DNA of 64,000 nucleotides from Rossellomorea pakistanensis (GTDB taxonomy: Bacteria; Bacillota; Bacilli; Bacillales; Bacillaceae_B): contig NZ_JAFBDZ010000002.1 of NCBI RefSeq assembly GCF_016908495.1, positions 558,001-622,000 of the forward strand, given 5' to 3'. The notes below the pieces were generated by a model. It saw only the letters and a program-made list of their open reading frames with translations, ran no database searches and was not told the DNA's origin. Position 1 is the stretch's first letter. Each line of letters opens with the position of its first letter. Below, piece after piece: positions 34,104-43,141 of the stretch. The position numbers and the translations under genes were made by a program.

Positions 34104-35666
34104 TTACTTTACAACCCTAACCGTTTTTGCCTTCTTGCTTTCTACTCCTGTGGGGGAAATTGAAGTAACTCCATACGTATACTTTTTATTAGACTCAATG
34201 GTTTCGTCTATATAGGTAGTAGTATCTTCATGTTTATAAACCACATCAATAATATTTGCTGGATTCTGATAATTGCCTTCTTTTACACCTTCAAAACGAT
34301 AGATTACGTATTTTCTAGCATCCGAATGTTTTTTATCATCTATTACAATTTTCACTTCATCCTTTGCTTTTATCGCTTTAACATTGTTTGGTTTTTTCGG
34401 AATGTCATGACCATTCCATGGGGTAGCCGGTGTTAAGGCAGTATAGTTGTATAGCTCATTTTGGATAATGTCAGCATAACCAAGCGGGTTTTCTTGAATT
34501 TGTTGTAAAGAAAAATGCATCTGCCCTTTGACAGATTCTTTCTCGCGATTGTCTTGAATTTGTCCTGGTAATTCATAGGGATCAAACCATGCTTGGTCAA
34601 AATTGTCAGCGACTTTATAGTCGGCCATTCCAATATAAAGATTAATAGGGTGAGTACGATCATATTTTGTAACCTCCTGATTCCACCAATCTAATAGAAT
34701 AGAATAATTAGCTACCTCCAATTCTCTTGACCAATAAATTTGTGGTGTCAAATAATCAATGCTTCCATCTTTTATCCATTGTCTGGTATCTGCGTATAAA
34801 TCATCATAGTTTGTTTGTCCTGCTTGCGTATTGCTTCCTGTCGGGTCATCGGCTATATTTCGCCAAACACCGAATGGAGAAATACCAAATTGAACCCATG
34901 GTTTCACTTCTTTAATGGAGGAGTTAATGTCAGACACAAGCTGATTTACATTGTTCCGGCGCCAATCTTCTATATTTGAAAATGACTCACCATACTTTTC
35001 ATAGGTTTCCTGATCTGGAAATGTTTCTCCTGCTATTTTGTACGGATAAAAATAGTCATCCATATGAACAGCATCAATATCGTAGTTTTGGACTAACTCT
35101 ATTACCGTATCAATCAAGTAATCTTGCACTTCAGGAATACCAGGATTCAAATAATATTGCTTTCCGTATTTCAGTACCCAATCAGGATGCTGATGGGCAA
35201 CATTATTGTCCGCAAGATCACTTAATTCCTGTCCTGGCATGGTAATTCGATACGGGTTGACCCATGCGTGGATTTCAATTCCCCGCTTATGGGATTCACC
35301 GACCATGATTTGGAGTGGATCATAGCCAGGGTCTGTGCCTTGTTCTTTACCTGTTATGTAAGTAGACCATGGGGCAAGCTCTGAAGGGTAAAGAGCGTCA
35401 GAAGTCGGCTTTACTTGATAAATGACGGTATTGAATCCTTTCATTTTCAATTCGTCGAGTGTTTTCTGAACCCAACTTGTGTACTCTTGTTTGTTCATTC
35501 CTGCTGCCATATCAATATTTTGCACGGTCGCAATCCAAGCTGCTCGCATTTCGTGCTTTGGTGAAGTGGATGTTGATGCATCTGCATTCTTTGGGAGGCT
35601 GACAAAAACTGAGCTAAATAGAAGTGCAATGACAATACCCAATCTTGTTAAACCAAAAGCTCTCAC
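34104..35666 (-). CDS. YngK-like GHL10 (DUF187) secreted glycoside hydrolase
   Basis: 520 residues. A Sec signal peptide (basic start, hydrophobic 8-22, likely cleavage after A-D-A-S near 31) precedes the GHL10 TIM-barrel. The barrel has E-M-R-A-A-W-I-A-T near residues 39-47, Y-Q-V-K-P-T-S-D-A near 84, H-A-W-V-N-P-Y-R near 133-140 and the catalytic-type D-A-V-H-M-D-D-Y-F near 195. A C-terminal fibronectin-type domain spans about 425-520. E. coli DigH of the same family cleaves glycan strands lacking peptides, so this enzyme plausibly releases cell-wall sugars for the adjacent uptake system. GTG 35666 follows GAGGG. Confidence 0.88.
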   Translation of the reverse strand: MRAFGLTRLGIVIALLFSSVFVSLPKNADASTSTSPKHEMRAAWIATVQNIDMAAGMNKQEYTSWVQKTLDELKMKGFNTVIYQVKPTSDALYPSELAPWSTYITGKEQGTDPGYDPLQIMVGESHKRGIEIHAWVNPYRITMPGQELSDLADNNVAHQHPDWVLKYGKQYYLNPGIPEVQDYLIDTVIELVQNYDIDAVHMDDYFYPYKIAGETFPDQETYEKYGESFSNIEDWRRNNVNQLVSDINSSIKEVKPWVQFGISPFGVWRNIADDPTGSNTQAGQTNYDDLYADTRQWIKDGSIDYLTPQIYWSRELEVANYSILLDWWNQEVTKYDRTHPINLYIGMADYKVADNFDQAWFDPYELPGQIQDNREKESVKGQMHFSLQQIQENPLGYADIIQNELYNYTALTPATPWNGHDIPKKPNNVKAIKAKDEVKIVIDDKKHSDARKYVIYRFEGVKEGNYQNPANIIDVVYKHEDTTTYIDETIESNKKYTYGVTSISPTGVESKKAKTVRVVK

Positions 35667-36033
35667 ATTAATCCCTCTCTTTCATTTTTTATTGATGTTT
35701 TACGATGTGGAGTGATATTTCAAAATGTTTATAATTTTCTTGAAATATTATTTCTAATTCTATTATATCGACTCTATTAAAAATGGTACATAGTACCAAT
35801 ATCATATAATTTGAATTTTCAGAATAAATCATGACCTATTTTCAAATTTCATCTAGGTATAAAGACTTTAGGGAAAGATAAAATTTTACATAACAAGTGC
35901 CAGGTACAAAACCATCGAAATGTACCTGGCACAACTATTCATATAGAGTGAAATGGGATCAAAAGGGGTTTTAAGGTGGATATATGTATTTTTGAATAAT
36001 TTCTATTTATCATAGTGAGAAATTAAAGCGAGT
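35667..36033. terminator. Intergenic gap with a perfect 12-bp hairpin
   Basis: GTGCCAGGTACA (35897-35908) and TGTACCTGGCAC (35921-35932) form a perfect stem with a 12-base loop. It lies 101 bases after the end of the germination operon on the minus strand and lacks a strong U tract. No gene is supported in the rest of these 367 bases. Confidence 0.6.
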
Positions 36034-37158
36034 TTAATAAATCTGATTCTCACTTTGATGCCGTTTTTTTATTACCTTTTTTATTTTCGTTACACTAAGC
36101 AGGAGTATCGGCAAAACTAACCCAAAAGTTGCGGCATAAAACATCCAAATTTCTTTATTATACTCCATGACAACCTGAACATTTGGATAAACAATTAGAG
36201 AGAGTAAAGTCATCATCATTCCCAGAGGGGTAGCAAATGGATGGTGATCCTTTATGTTAAATAAATTGGCGAATACAACAACCGATACATAAAAGTACAC
36301 AACGGCTCGAATATAGGTGGTAATCACCCATGTTACAGCGAGTACTGCTTCAATACGCATAATGAAATTCCCGATATTGATTTTTTTCGCTAATACATAA
36401 CTGGGTGCAATATTATTTGCTGTTAAATTGGGGCCGAGTACTAAGAGATTTAGAAGGATGACAATAACGAGGATGATTCCCCCAATCAATGTTCCCATAT
36501 AAAATGCTTTCTCTCCTTGTGAACGTTGATTAATTTTTGAAGGGAAAATCATCAGAAACATAATAGGAGACATCGAAAAAACACTCACATAAAAAAATGT
36601 CGCCTGAATAACCGGTTTGAATCCTTCTTCTAATACAGGTTGTATGTTATGTACATCTGCATGTGGAAGAATGGTAAGGATGAGAATGATAAGTAATAGT
36701 ATAAAGGGAATGAATAAAATCTCTACAGAGCGAGTAAAAGTTTCAATTCCAAGACGTACAGCCATAACGACGATAAGGATAAATAAGATATTTAACATTG
36801 CTATAGGGGTTTCAGGCATCCAAAATATTTTAATGAAATCACCAACATAGAAAATGATCTCTGCGGCCGTTGAAAAAGCCCAGAAAAAAAGGGTGAAATT
36901 GACTGCCTTACCTATCCATCTTCCAAAAACCTTTTCAATTACTTGATCTAAAGTTATATCAGGATACAGCCTTCCGATTCTAATATACAACCATACGAAA
37001 GTTAAACCGATACAAGCACCCAAGGTGGAGGACAGCCATGCATCCTGCTTGGCATAACCAGCTAATGGTGCAGGAGTATGTAAAATAACGGTTCCAACCG
37101 AATACAAGAGAACTAAAATCATAAATTGCCGAGCTGATATTTTAAAATTCTCTATCAT
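36034..37158 (-). CDS. Spore germination receptor B subunit (GerAB/GerKB family)
   Basis: 374 residues with ten predicted membrane helices, the APC-superfamily fold of spore germination permeases. The opening K-I-S-A-R-Q-F-M-I-L and K-Q-D-A-W-L-S near residues 38-44 are family hallmarks. The B subunit is thought to bind the germinant in the inner spore membrane. AAGGTGGGAAG precedes ATG 37158. It is the last gene of a C-A-D-B operon transcribed leftwards, presumably in the forespore. Confidence 0.92.
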   Translation of the reverse strand: MIENFKISARQFMILVLLYSVGTVILHTPAPLAGYAKQDAWLSSTLGACIGLTFVWLYIRIGRLYPDITLDQVIEKVFGRWIGKAVNFTLFFWAFSTAAEIIFYVGDFIKIFWMPETPIAMLNILFILIVVMAVRLGIETFTRSVEILFIPFILLLIILILTILPHADVHNIQPVLEEGFKPVIQATFFYVSVFSMSPIMFLMIFPSKINQRSQGEKAFYMGTLIGGIILVIVILLNLLVLGPNLTANNIAPSYVLAKKINIGNFIMRIEAVLAVTWVITTYIRAVVYFYVSVVVFANLFNIKDHHPFATPLGMMMTLLSLIVYPNVQVVMEYNKEIWMFYAATFGLVLPILLLSVTKIKKVIKKRHQSENQIY

Positions 37159-37330
37159 CTTCCCACCTTGGATCCTTTCTGTAAGAGGTGTATTCTTTAA
37201 AGTTCTTTTCGCAAGGATATGGAGTTATTTCAAAGCTTTCAAATTAGTAAATGGGCCAGCAGCCCATTTCGTCAATTCAATCATCTCTTGCAAAGTTTAA
37301 GAAAATTGCCTTTCTTTAAAAGAAATTTTA

Positions 37331-37564
37331 TTACTTGAAAAAATTCATCATCACATCACTTATAGGTTTGTAAATGAAAGTAATGAAATCAAGGGGATTT
37401 GGAATTTTTATATCTAAGCTTTTCGCAATACTTAGCCCTGTTCCGAATAAAAGTAGAAATGAAAACACGATTAATTCCTTCTTCTTTTTTTTCTTCCATA
37501 AGGGGGGAACCTCGAAAGCAAAAATGAGGATCGTCACCAATAGTATTCCAGCTATAACCCACAT
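37331..37564 (-). CDS. Small two-helix membrane protein, putative germination receptor D subunit
   Basis: 77 residues with two probable membrane helices (near 2-18 and 33-46), separated by a strongly basic K-K-K-K-K-K stretch. Small two-helix D proteins are known as fourth members of some Bacillus ger operons and modulate receptor function. Its place between the A and B genes on the same strand supports this. AAGGAG is six bases before ATG 37564; an upstream TTG at 37585 would place that SD inside the gene. Confidence 0.65.
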   Translation of the reverse strand: MWVIAGILLVTILIFAFEVPPLWKKKKKKELIVFSFLLLFGTGLSIAKSLDIKIPNPLDFITFIYKPISDVMMNFFK

Positions 37565-37622
37565 AATAAGCTCCTTCCATTTCAATGATCATTAGAGACA
37601 AAACTAAATTATCCTAAAACTT

Positions 37623-39197
37623 TCACTCTTTTGGTTTTGGTGCAGGCGTGTCTTCACGCGTTATATTTTGCTGACTGATTAGCCGGGGTCTTGAAAATAA
37701 CCCCCAATGTGGTATACGCAATAGAGCATCCTTCTGGTCGGCCTTAATATACGGGGCAAAAGGTGCCATATAAGGAACGCCAAAGGATCGTAAGCTGCAT
37801 AAATGGAGAATAAGAGCAATTAAGCCAACAATAATCCCAAATAAACCAAATGATGCTGCTAAGCCCATAAAGGGAAAGCGTAGCATTCTAACAGCAATCG
37901 CCATATTGAAAGAACTTACGACAAAGCTTGATATCGCCGTAATGGATACAACAATGACCATCGCAGCAGAAACAATTCCTGCTTCAACGGCTGCAGTCCC
38001 AATGACCAACGTTCCAACAATGGAAACGGCCTGCCCTACTGCTCTTGGCATTCTGAGTCCTGCTTCTCGAAGAATTTCAAAGGTTACTTCCATCATTAGG
38101 GCCTCTATAAAGGCTGGAAATGGAACGCCTTCTCGCTGTGCTGCCAAACTAATCAAAAGGGGTGTCGGCAGCATTTCCTGATGAAAAGTAGTAAGAGCGA
38201 TGTATAGTGATGGGCCTAATAACGCAATCATGAAACCTAAAAATCGTAACATCCGAAGTAATGTACTACTATCTGCTCTTTGATAATAGTCATCGGCAGT
38301 TTGAAAAAATTGTACAAATAGTCCTGGGACAAGCAAGGGATGCGGGGAACCATCAACCATGATGACCACCCTGCCCTCAAGTAATGCAGCTGACGTAACA
38401 TCTGGACGTTCAGTATGAAATATAGTGGGAAAAGGTGTATAGGTTTCATCTTGAATTAATTCTTCAATATAACCACCGTCTAATATCCCATCAATATCAA
38501 TTCTATTGAGACGAGTTCGGACTTCCTCTACTACTTTTTCATTCGCAATCCCATTAATAAATAAAATGGAAATGTCTGTTTTGGTTTCTTTTCCGATTTT
38601 CATGCTTTCGATCCAAAGGTTTGGATTATTGATCTTTCGTCTAACTAAGGCTGTATTCGTACGAAGAGTTTCAGAGAAAGATTCTTTTGGCCCTCTAATG
38701 GAAGGTTCATTGGTGTTTTCATTAACACCTCGATCCTGTCCTCCCTTCATATCTACTGAAAGACAATCTTTATAACCATCTACAAGTATAATGACCTTTC
38801 CAGATAACAAGCACGAAAACAATTTTTCGTAATCTTCTATATTTTCGATGTTCCCTACCGTGAGAATCGACTCTTTTATGTGCGACAAAAAGTTTCTATC
38901 TACTTTAATTTTAGTTGTGTTTATTTTTTGGAAATCTGACATTAACGTTTCTAGAATAAAATTTTGAATAGAGGGACAGTCTACGAGGCCCTCAGTATAG
39001 ATGACAGCGATACTAGTATTAAAATCTTCACCAATTTTAATGCTTCTAATCGTAATATCATCACTATGTCCTGTTTTATCTTTAATAAATTGGATATTAT
39101 CCTCCAAACCTTCGAAAATGGGGTGTTGTTCTGTACTTTTTACTTTGGTTTTTTGAAAATCGGAGGGGGTTCTTCGATTTTTTTTAAACTTACGCAC
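37623..39197 (-). CDS. Spore germination receptor A subunit (GerAA/GerKA family)
   Basis: 524 residues. The hydrophilic N-terminal half (about 1-290) is followed by four to five membrane helices between about 300 and 470, and a short C-terminal tail rich in Pro and Lys. P-G-L-F-V-Q-F-F-Q-T-A-D-D-Y-Y and P-F-P-A-F-I-E-A-L-M-M-E are conserved GerA segments. With B and C it forms a nutrient receptor in the spore inner membrane. GTG 39197 is eight bases after AGGAGG. Confidence 0.93.
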   Translation of the reverse strand: MRKFKKNRRTPSDFQKTKVKSTEQHPIFEGLEDNIQFIKDKTGHSDDITIRSIKIGEDFNTSIAVIYTEGLVDCPSIQNFILETLMSDFQKINTTKIKVDRNFLSHIKESILTVGNIENIEDYEKLFSCLLSGKVIILVDGYKDCLSVDMKGGQDRGVNENTNEPSIRGPKESFSETLRTNTALVRRKINNPNLWIESMKIGKETKTDISILFINGIANEKVVEEVRTRLNRIDIDGILDGGYIEELIQDETYTPFPTIFHTERPDVTSAALLEGRVVIMVDGSPHPLLVPGLFVQFFQTADDYYQRADSSTLLRMLRFLGFMIALLGPSLYIALTTFHQEMLPTPLLISLAAQREGVPFPAFIEALMMEVTFEILREAGLRMPRAVGQAVSIVGTLVIGTAAVEAGIVSAAMVIVVSITAISSFVVSSFNMAIAVRMLRFPFMGLAASFGLFGIIVGLIALILHLCSLRSFGVPYMAPFAPYIKADQKDALLRIPHWGLFSRPRLISQQNITREDTPAPKPKE

Positions 39198-39296
39198 TAT
39201 AATCCTCCTAAACCATTTTTATAGACTTTCATGTCAATCCTTTAGTAAAACGATTATAATGGCATTTTATAGTTGTGTTCTATCTAGTCATCATTT

Positions 39297-40505
39297 TTAA
39301 TCCTCGGTGATTTCATTTAAAGGTGAATTTGCTATCGTACCAATTCTGCGTATTTTAACATCTATGTCTACTTTTACTGGCATTTCTGTAAAAAGTTGAT
39401 TCCAATCATCTTTATTCTTTTTCCAATATTCAGGGTTTGATCGATGGATTGCTTCCCCGAATCCAAATGCATCTGCTTCATATTCGTTTTGGGTCACTTT
39501 TAAAGCTTTTTTAATTTTATCTTTAATATTTTTTTCCGTTCTTTTTTCCAATTCAGCAATCTTCTTGGTTTGAGTTATGTCAAGTCCCTTGCACCCGACT
39601 TCAGCTACGTTCCCTTCAACTTGTATTTTAATGTTTCCTTGGGGTTGTCCATCTTTAATAGTCGCCTTTAGATCCGTTTTTGTTTCAAGGACCTCAACTC
39701 CTGCGCTCCCTTCTTCTTTAGGGCAAGAGATAGTGACAATGGTACTTTTCACTTTTCCCAGAGCATAGTGAAGACCTTTACTCTCGGATTCATTCAACCA
39801 TCCAATTAATTTATCTCTTTTAAATATGGCTAAACCCTGATATTCCAATTGTGTTAATGGTACAATCTGTTCTATATTTTCTTGCTTTTGCCCTGTAGAA
39901 GGATCTCCATGGATGGCGATTCCTGTCAATTTTGCCTCGATCCCCTTACTGACCAATTCCATGATTAATTGGTCCAATGTCATAGTAGCACTAGGTGCCC
40001 AGGCTTTTTCTGATGTTTCAAGGGACGAAAATAATTTATTTGATGGAATATCTTCTAAGGGAGTTAAAACTTTTAAAACATCTTCCGCTCTTGCATCCTT
40101 TGCGATGGCGAAATAAAAATCAGTTCGAAGTTCTTGATCCCTCGATAACAAATCTAAAACCTCACTGATCCCTTCTGTTGCCATTTCACTTCCTATAACA
40201 ACCATTCGAAGATGTGCGGCATAAATTTTCCGTGGTGCAGTGGTCGTCATTCTTCGTATCGCTTCAAGTAACGTTTTTCCAGTTGATTTATAAACAACAA
40301 TGGGGGTTTTCCCGCCGCCCCCTGATTTTGCCGCGATTTCCCCTGGATTAACGACTTGAAAGGTAACCGTATATTGACCATCCGATTTATCAATACCCAT
40401 TCCGATTCCAATAGCCAATTCATTTAACTCAATTCGGTTCCAGCACCCTGAAAGAAGGGTGCAAAGACATAGACAGATCGCTATTTTAATGAATCTTGTA
40501 AACAT
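39297..40505 (-). CDS. Spore germination receptor C subunit lipoprotein (GerAC/GerKC family)
   Basis: 402 residues. The signal peptide ends L-L-S-G-C, giving lipidated Cys near residue 21, then W-N-R-I-E-L-N-E-L, the conserved start of Ger(x)C proteins. The C-terminal domain near 250-390 contains the E-A-D-A-F-G-F-G segment typical of the family. It sits on the outer face of the spore inner membrane as part of the receptor. It is the first gene of the operon, an arrangement different from the classical A-B-C order. ATG follows TTAGGAG. Confidence 0.93.
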   Translation of the reverse strand: MFTRFIKIAICLCLCTLLSGCWNRIELNELAIGIGMGIDKSDGQYTVTFQVVNPGEIAAKSGGGGKTPIVVYKSTGKTLLEAIRRMTTTAPRKIYAAHLRMVVIGSEMATEGISEVLDLLSRDQELRTDFYFAIAKDARAEDVLKVLTPLEDIPSNKLFSSLETSEKAWAPSATMTLDQLIMELVSKGIEAKLTGIAIHGDPSTGQKQENIEQIVPLTQLEYQGLAIFKRDKLIGWLNESESKGLHYALGKVKSTIVTISCPKEEGSAGVEVLETKTDLKATIKDGQPQGNIKIQVEGNVAEVGCKGLDITQTKKIAELEKRTEKNIKDKIKKALKVTQNEYEADAFGFGEAIHRSNPEYWKKNKDDWNQLFTEMPVKVDIDVKIRRIGTIANSPLNEITED

Positions 40506-40944
40506 CCGAAATCTCCTAACTAGGTTTTTATCCGGTCACTCCAAAATAGATATTGAGTGATTGGGTATGGATTTATTCCTGTTAGTTTTTAATGAAAGAA
40601 TAGTTATTATTCATGATTCAATTGATTAGTTCAAAAAAACAATGAGCAAGTAATGAATGGATATTATAGGAAGTTCCTAAGGGGAGGATCTTTAAAAATC
40701 GCTCTTTTCTAAACGATAGCTGTTTTAGAAATAGATTTTTTAAAAGCAAACCATCGATAAAGAAGTTAATTGAAGCGGAAGATACGAGACACCTGCAGAA
40801 AGCAAACTGGAGCGGAAATCACCCACATTTTTTTGGGGAAAATAGCAGCAAAGTATACGATAAAAAAATTAAGGCATTCGGCCCCCATAATAAAAACAAA
40901 TTAAAAACGAGCCATGAAAGTGAAAGTCATGACTCGTTTAGCAA
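40506..40944. repeat. Intergenic region with a decayed MITE relic and a terminator
   Basis: GCTCTTTTCTAAAC near 40700, GGAGCGGAAATCAC near 40812 and GGGAAAATAGCAGC near 40839 resemble parts of the element at 42813-43046 but are badly eroded. At 40906-40939 ACGAGCCATGAA pairs with TCATGACTCGT; read leftwards this is the terminator of the YjcZ-like gene. No gene is supported. Confidence 0.5.
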
Positions 40945-41067
40945 TTAACAGCCTTTGAAGGAAGCGCCAATAATGATTAACAGAATAAATAGAACGACGA
41001 TTAAGGCAAAGCTTCCGCCAAATCTATGGCCACCATACCCATATCCACCAAAACGATTGCAAAACAT
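40945..41067 (-). CDS. YjcZ-family sporulation peptide (40 residues)
   Basis: Reading leftwards from ATG 41067 gives a 40-residue protein. A Gly-rich N-terminus ([13 protein letters not shown]) is followed by one hydrophobic helix ([16 protein letters not shown]) and ends in K-G-C. This is the pattern of YjcZ-type small sporulation proteins found in many copies in Bacillaceae. AAGGAGGG precedes the start, and a strong terminator follows. Its exact role in the spore is unknown. Confidence 0.88.
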   Translation of the reverse strand: MFCNRFGGYGYGGHRFGGSFALIVVLFILLIIIGASFKGC

Positions 41068-41173
41068 ATAAATTCCCTCCTTACCTTTTCTCTAGCCATT
41101 TTATGAACAAATCATTCGTTTTGCTTGTACTCATGTCCATGGACAAATTCTGATCTAGAGGGGAAATTTTTTT

Positions 41174-41202
41174 TTGATATCTTTATACACTCTTTACATT
41201 AT
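41174..41202 (+). promoter_or_regulatory. Candidate promoter for the Tat-exported phosphoesterase gene
   Basis: TTGATA (41174-41179), 17 bases and CATTAT (41197-41202). A second reading, TTTACA (41193-41198) followed 17 bases later by CAATAT, is also possible, so the start site is uncertain. Confidence 0.35.
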
Positions 41203-41270
41203 GAAAAAGTCATCTCAATATCTATTTGCTAGTCTATGAATGATTCTAGTAGGTAGAGGAGGAATTTTTT

Positions 41271-42482
41271 ATGAGTCATCAGAATTCGAACAAAGGCTTG
41301 AATAGAAGGGATTTTATCAAAATTGGCGGTATGAGCACTGTTGCGTTAACACTTGGATCTGTCGGTCTTCCATCCGATTTGTTGGGGGAAAACACGGCTT
41401 ATGCAAAAAAACATCAGAATGCCAAGCTTAAATTTAATCAGGATGGGAAATTTAAGGTAGTACAATTTAATGATACTCAGGATGATGAACGAATTGATCG
41501 AAGAACGATCGAACTTATGGAAAAAGTACTTGATTCAGAAAAACCAGACTTTGTTGTGCTAAACGGTGACAATATTTCCAGTGGCTGTGATACAGCTTTG
41601 GAGATGAAGCAAGCGATGAACAATGTTGTCCAGCCAATGGAAAAACGTGAAATCAAATGGGCTGTGACATTTGGGAATCATGACGAGGATTCGACGCCAA
41701 ATAGTGGTGTTGATGAGGAAGCCATGCTTAAGTTTTATAGGTCATACAAATATAATTGCAACGAACCAGGGGAGAAAAACCTTACTGGAACGGGTAACAT
41801 GAATCTCCTTATTAAAAACTCAAAAGGCAATAAAGCCGCTTTCAATTTATGGCTGCTTGATAGTGGAAGATACGCACCAAAATCGATTGCAGGACAAAGC
41901 TTTGAAGGATATCCTACATGGGATTGGCTTCGTTTTAATCAAGTCAACTGGTACTATGAGACTTCAAAGAAGATAGAGAAGGAGTCTGGGAAGAAGATTC
42001 CTTCGCTTGTCTTTATTCATATCCCACTATGGGAACATCGGAATATGTGGTTTGCCAGTGTGGATGAAAGAACGGATGCAAACCATGCAGTAGCTCTAGA
42101 GAGACATAGTATTGTCGGCGAGAGAAACGAAGACGAATGTCCAGGACCTGTTAACAGTGGTTTATTTTCAGCAATGCTAGAGCGGGGAGATGTCAAGGGA
42201 GTATTCTGTGGCCATGATCATATCAATACATATGCAGGTAATTATTATGGCATCATGCTTGGTTATGGTGGTAATACCGGGTTTGGTACCTATGGCCTGC
42301 CGGGTGCGGAAAGAAATCGATTGCGTGGAGCCAGAGTCTTTAATCTTGATGAAAATACTGAAGACGTTCTAGTCGACACCCATATGGTGTTTGCTAAGGA
42401 ATATGGGATTGATTTGACTGCGAATGATCAGAGTATTGACCCATTGCCGTTAGAGGATAATAAGGGTAAAGTTCGCTCATAA
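41271..42482 (+). CDS. Tat-exported metallophosphoesterase
   Basis: 403 residues. The twin-arginine signal N-R-R-D-F-I-K is near residues 11-17, followed by a hydrophobic stretch and A-Y-A, a likely cleavage site near 44. The calcineurin-like phosphoesterase domain shows V-Q-F-N-D-T-Q-D, N-G-D-N, F-G-N-H-D-E, F-I-H-I-P and G-H-D-H in order, all the expected metal ligands. Tat export suggests that the metal is loaded in the cytoplasm. The substrate, an extracellular phosphoester, is unknown. ATG follows AGAGGAGG. The gene appears monocistronic. Confidence 0.88.
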   Translation: MSHQNSNKGLNRRDFIKIGGMSTVALTLGSVGLPSDLLGENTAYAKKHQNAKLKFNQDGKFKVVQFNDTQDDERIDRRTIELMEKVLDSEKPDFVVLNGDNISSGCDTALEMKQAMNNVVQPMEKREIKWAVTFGNHDEDSTPNSGVDEEAMLKFYRSYKYNCNEPGEKNLTGTGNMNLLIKNSKGNKAAFNLWLLDSGRYAPKSIAGQSFEGYPTWDWLRFNQVNWYYETSKKIEKESGKKIPSLVFIHIPLWEHRNMWFASVDERTDANHAVALERHSIVGERNEDECPGPVNSGLFSAMLERGDVKGVFCGHDHINTYAGNYYGIMLGYGGNTGFGTYGLPGAERNRLRGARVFNLDENTEDVLVDTHMVFAKEYGIDLTANDQSIDPLPLEDNKGKVRS

Positions 42483-42563
42483 AGGGGACTATTCAGTGAA
42501 AAAGATGATAAAGGTCCAAAAGGGTCCGCTTCATAAGGGTCATTTTTAAGTGGAACCCATTAA

Positions 42564-42612
42564 TTTGTCCAAAATAGGCAATATTTTGTCCGCACCTGTC
42601 GATAATTTGTCC
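42564..42612. repeat. Three TTTGTCC heptamers with 21-bp phasing
   Basis: TTTGTCC begins at 42564, 42585 and 42606, exactly 21 bp apart, while the spacer bases differ. It lies in the non-coding gap after the phosphoesterase gene. The arrangement mirrors the ATGCACA series at 25653-25720. Confidence 0.7.
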
Positions 42613-42704
42613 AGTTGCCCATATATATTGACCGCTCGACAAAATACTACATAAGTGGCAAAGCTGCTTTCTTGTACACAAAAGTAAAGTGACCAATCTG
42701 AAGA

Positions 42705-42812
42705 TGGGGCTGTCCAAAAAAGGTTCGGAACCACATGATCTATATAGAAGTTGCTTTGAAAAATTCCTTCTATATAGTGAAGCTGTGGCTCCGGTCATTT
42801 GGTCAGCTCTTT
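42705..42812. repeat. Dispersed nested hairpin element, copy 7
   Basis: GGGGCTGTCCAAA pairs with the degenerate TTTGGTCAGCTC end. CGGAACCACA pairs with GTGGCTCCG, and CTATATAGAAG with CTTCTATATAG inside. It directly abuts the MITE-like element that begins at 42813. Confidence 0.8.
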
Positions 42813-43046
42813 TTTAAAGGCTCTTTTCGTAGAGATTGTTGTTTTTGGGGAATAAACATTTGACCGTTCCTTTTCGCTACAGGTACTTGCTTTCCGCGGG
42901 GAGGAAGTCGAGCCTCCTCGACGTTCCGTCTGCGGGGTCTCGACTTTTCCTCTGCATCCCGCAGGAGTCAAGTGCCTTCCGCTCCAATCCACTCTGCATT
43001 TTCCATGTTGTTAAAAGCAACAAACTTTTAGAAAAGAGCCTTTTTA
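42813..43046. mobile_element. MITE-like element with terminal inverted repeats and a GC-rich core
   Basis: About 234 bp. The left end AAAGGCTCTTTTC (42818-42830) is matched in inverted form by GAAAAGAGCCTTTTT near the right end (about 43030-43044). The core has the GC-rich segments GCTTTCCGCGGGGAGGAAG and CCCGCAGGAGTCAAGTGCC, unlike the AT-rich surroundings, and can fold back. It encodes no credible protein. The left 30 bases closely match DNA just upstream of the IS1595-type transposase at 63111-63145. It is probably a non-autonomous element mobilised by such a transposase. Confidence 0.72.
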
Positions 43047-43141
43047 AAATACAATACTCTATTGTCGACACCCTTTTTAAAAGAATAAAGTATGTGCTAG
43101 GATAAAAAGAATGAAGTGACAATGAACTAAGGGTGAAGAGA

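Noticed and set aside
35897..35932. Member of the long nested hairpin family
   Set aside because: The 12-bp stem GTGCCAGGTACA / TGTACCTGGCAC has different ends and no interior stems, so it was listed separately as a hairpin.
41182..41198. PhoP boxes before the metallophosphoesterase gene
   Set aside because: TTTATA and TTTACA are spaced 11 bp apart, but only two hexamers exist and both are explained equally well as promoter sequence.
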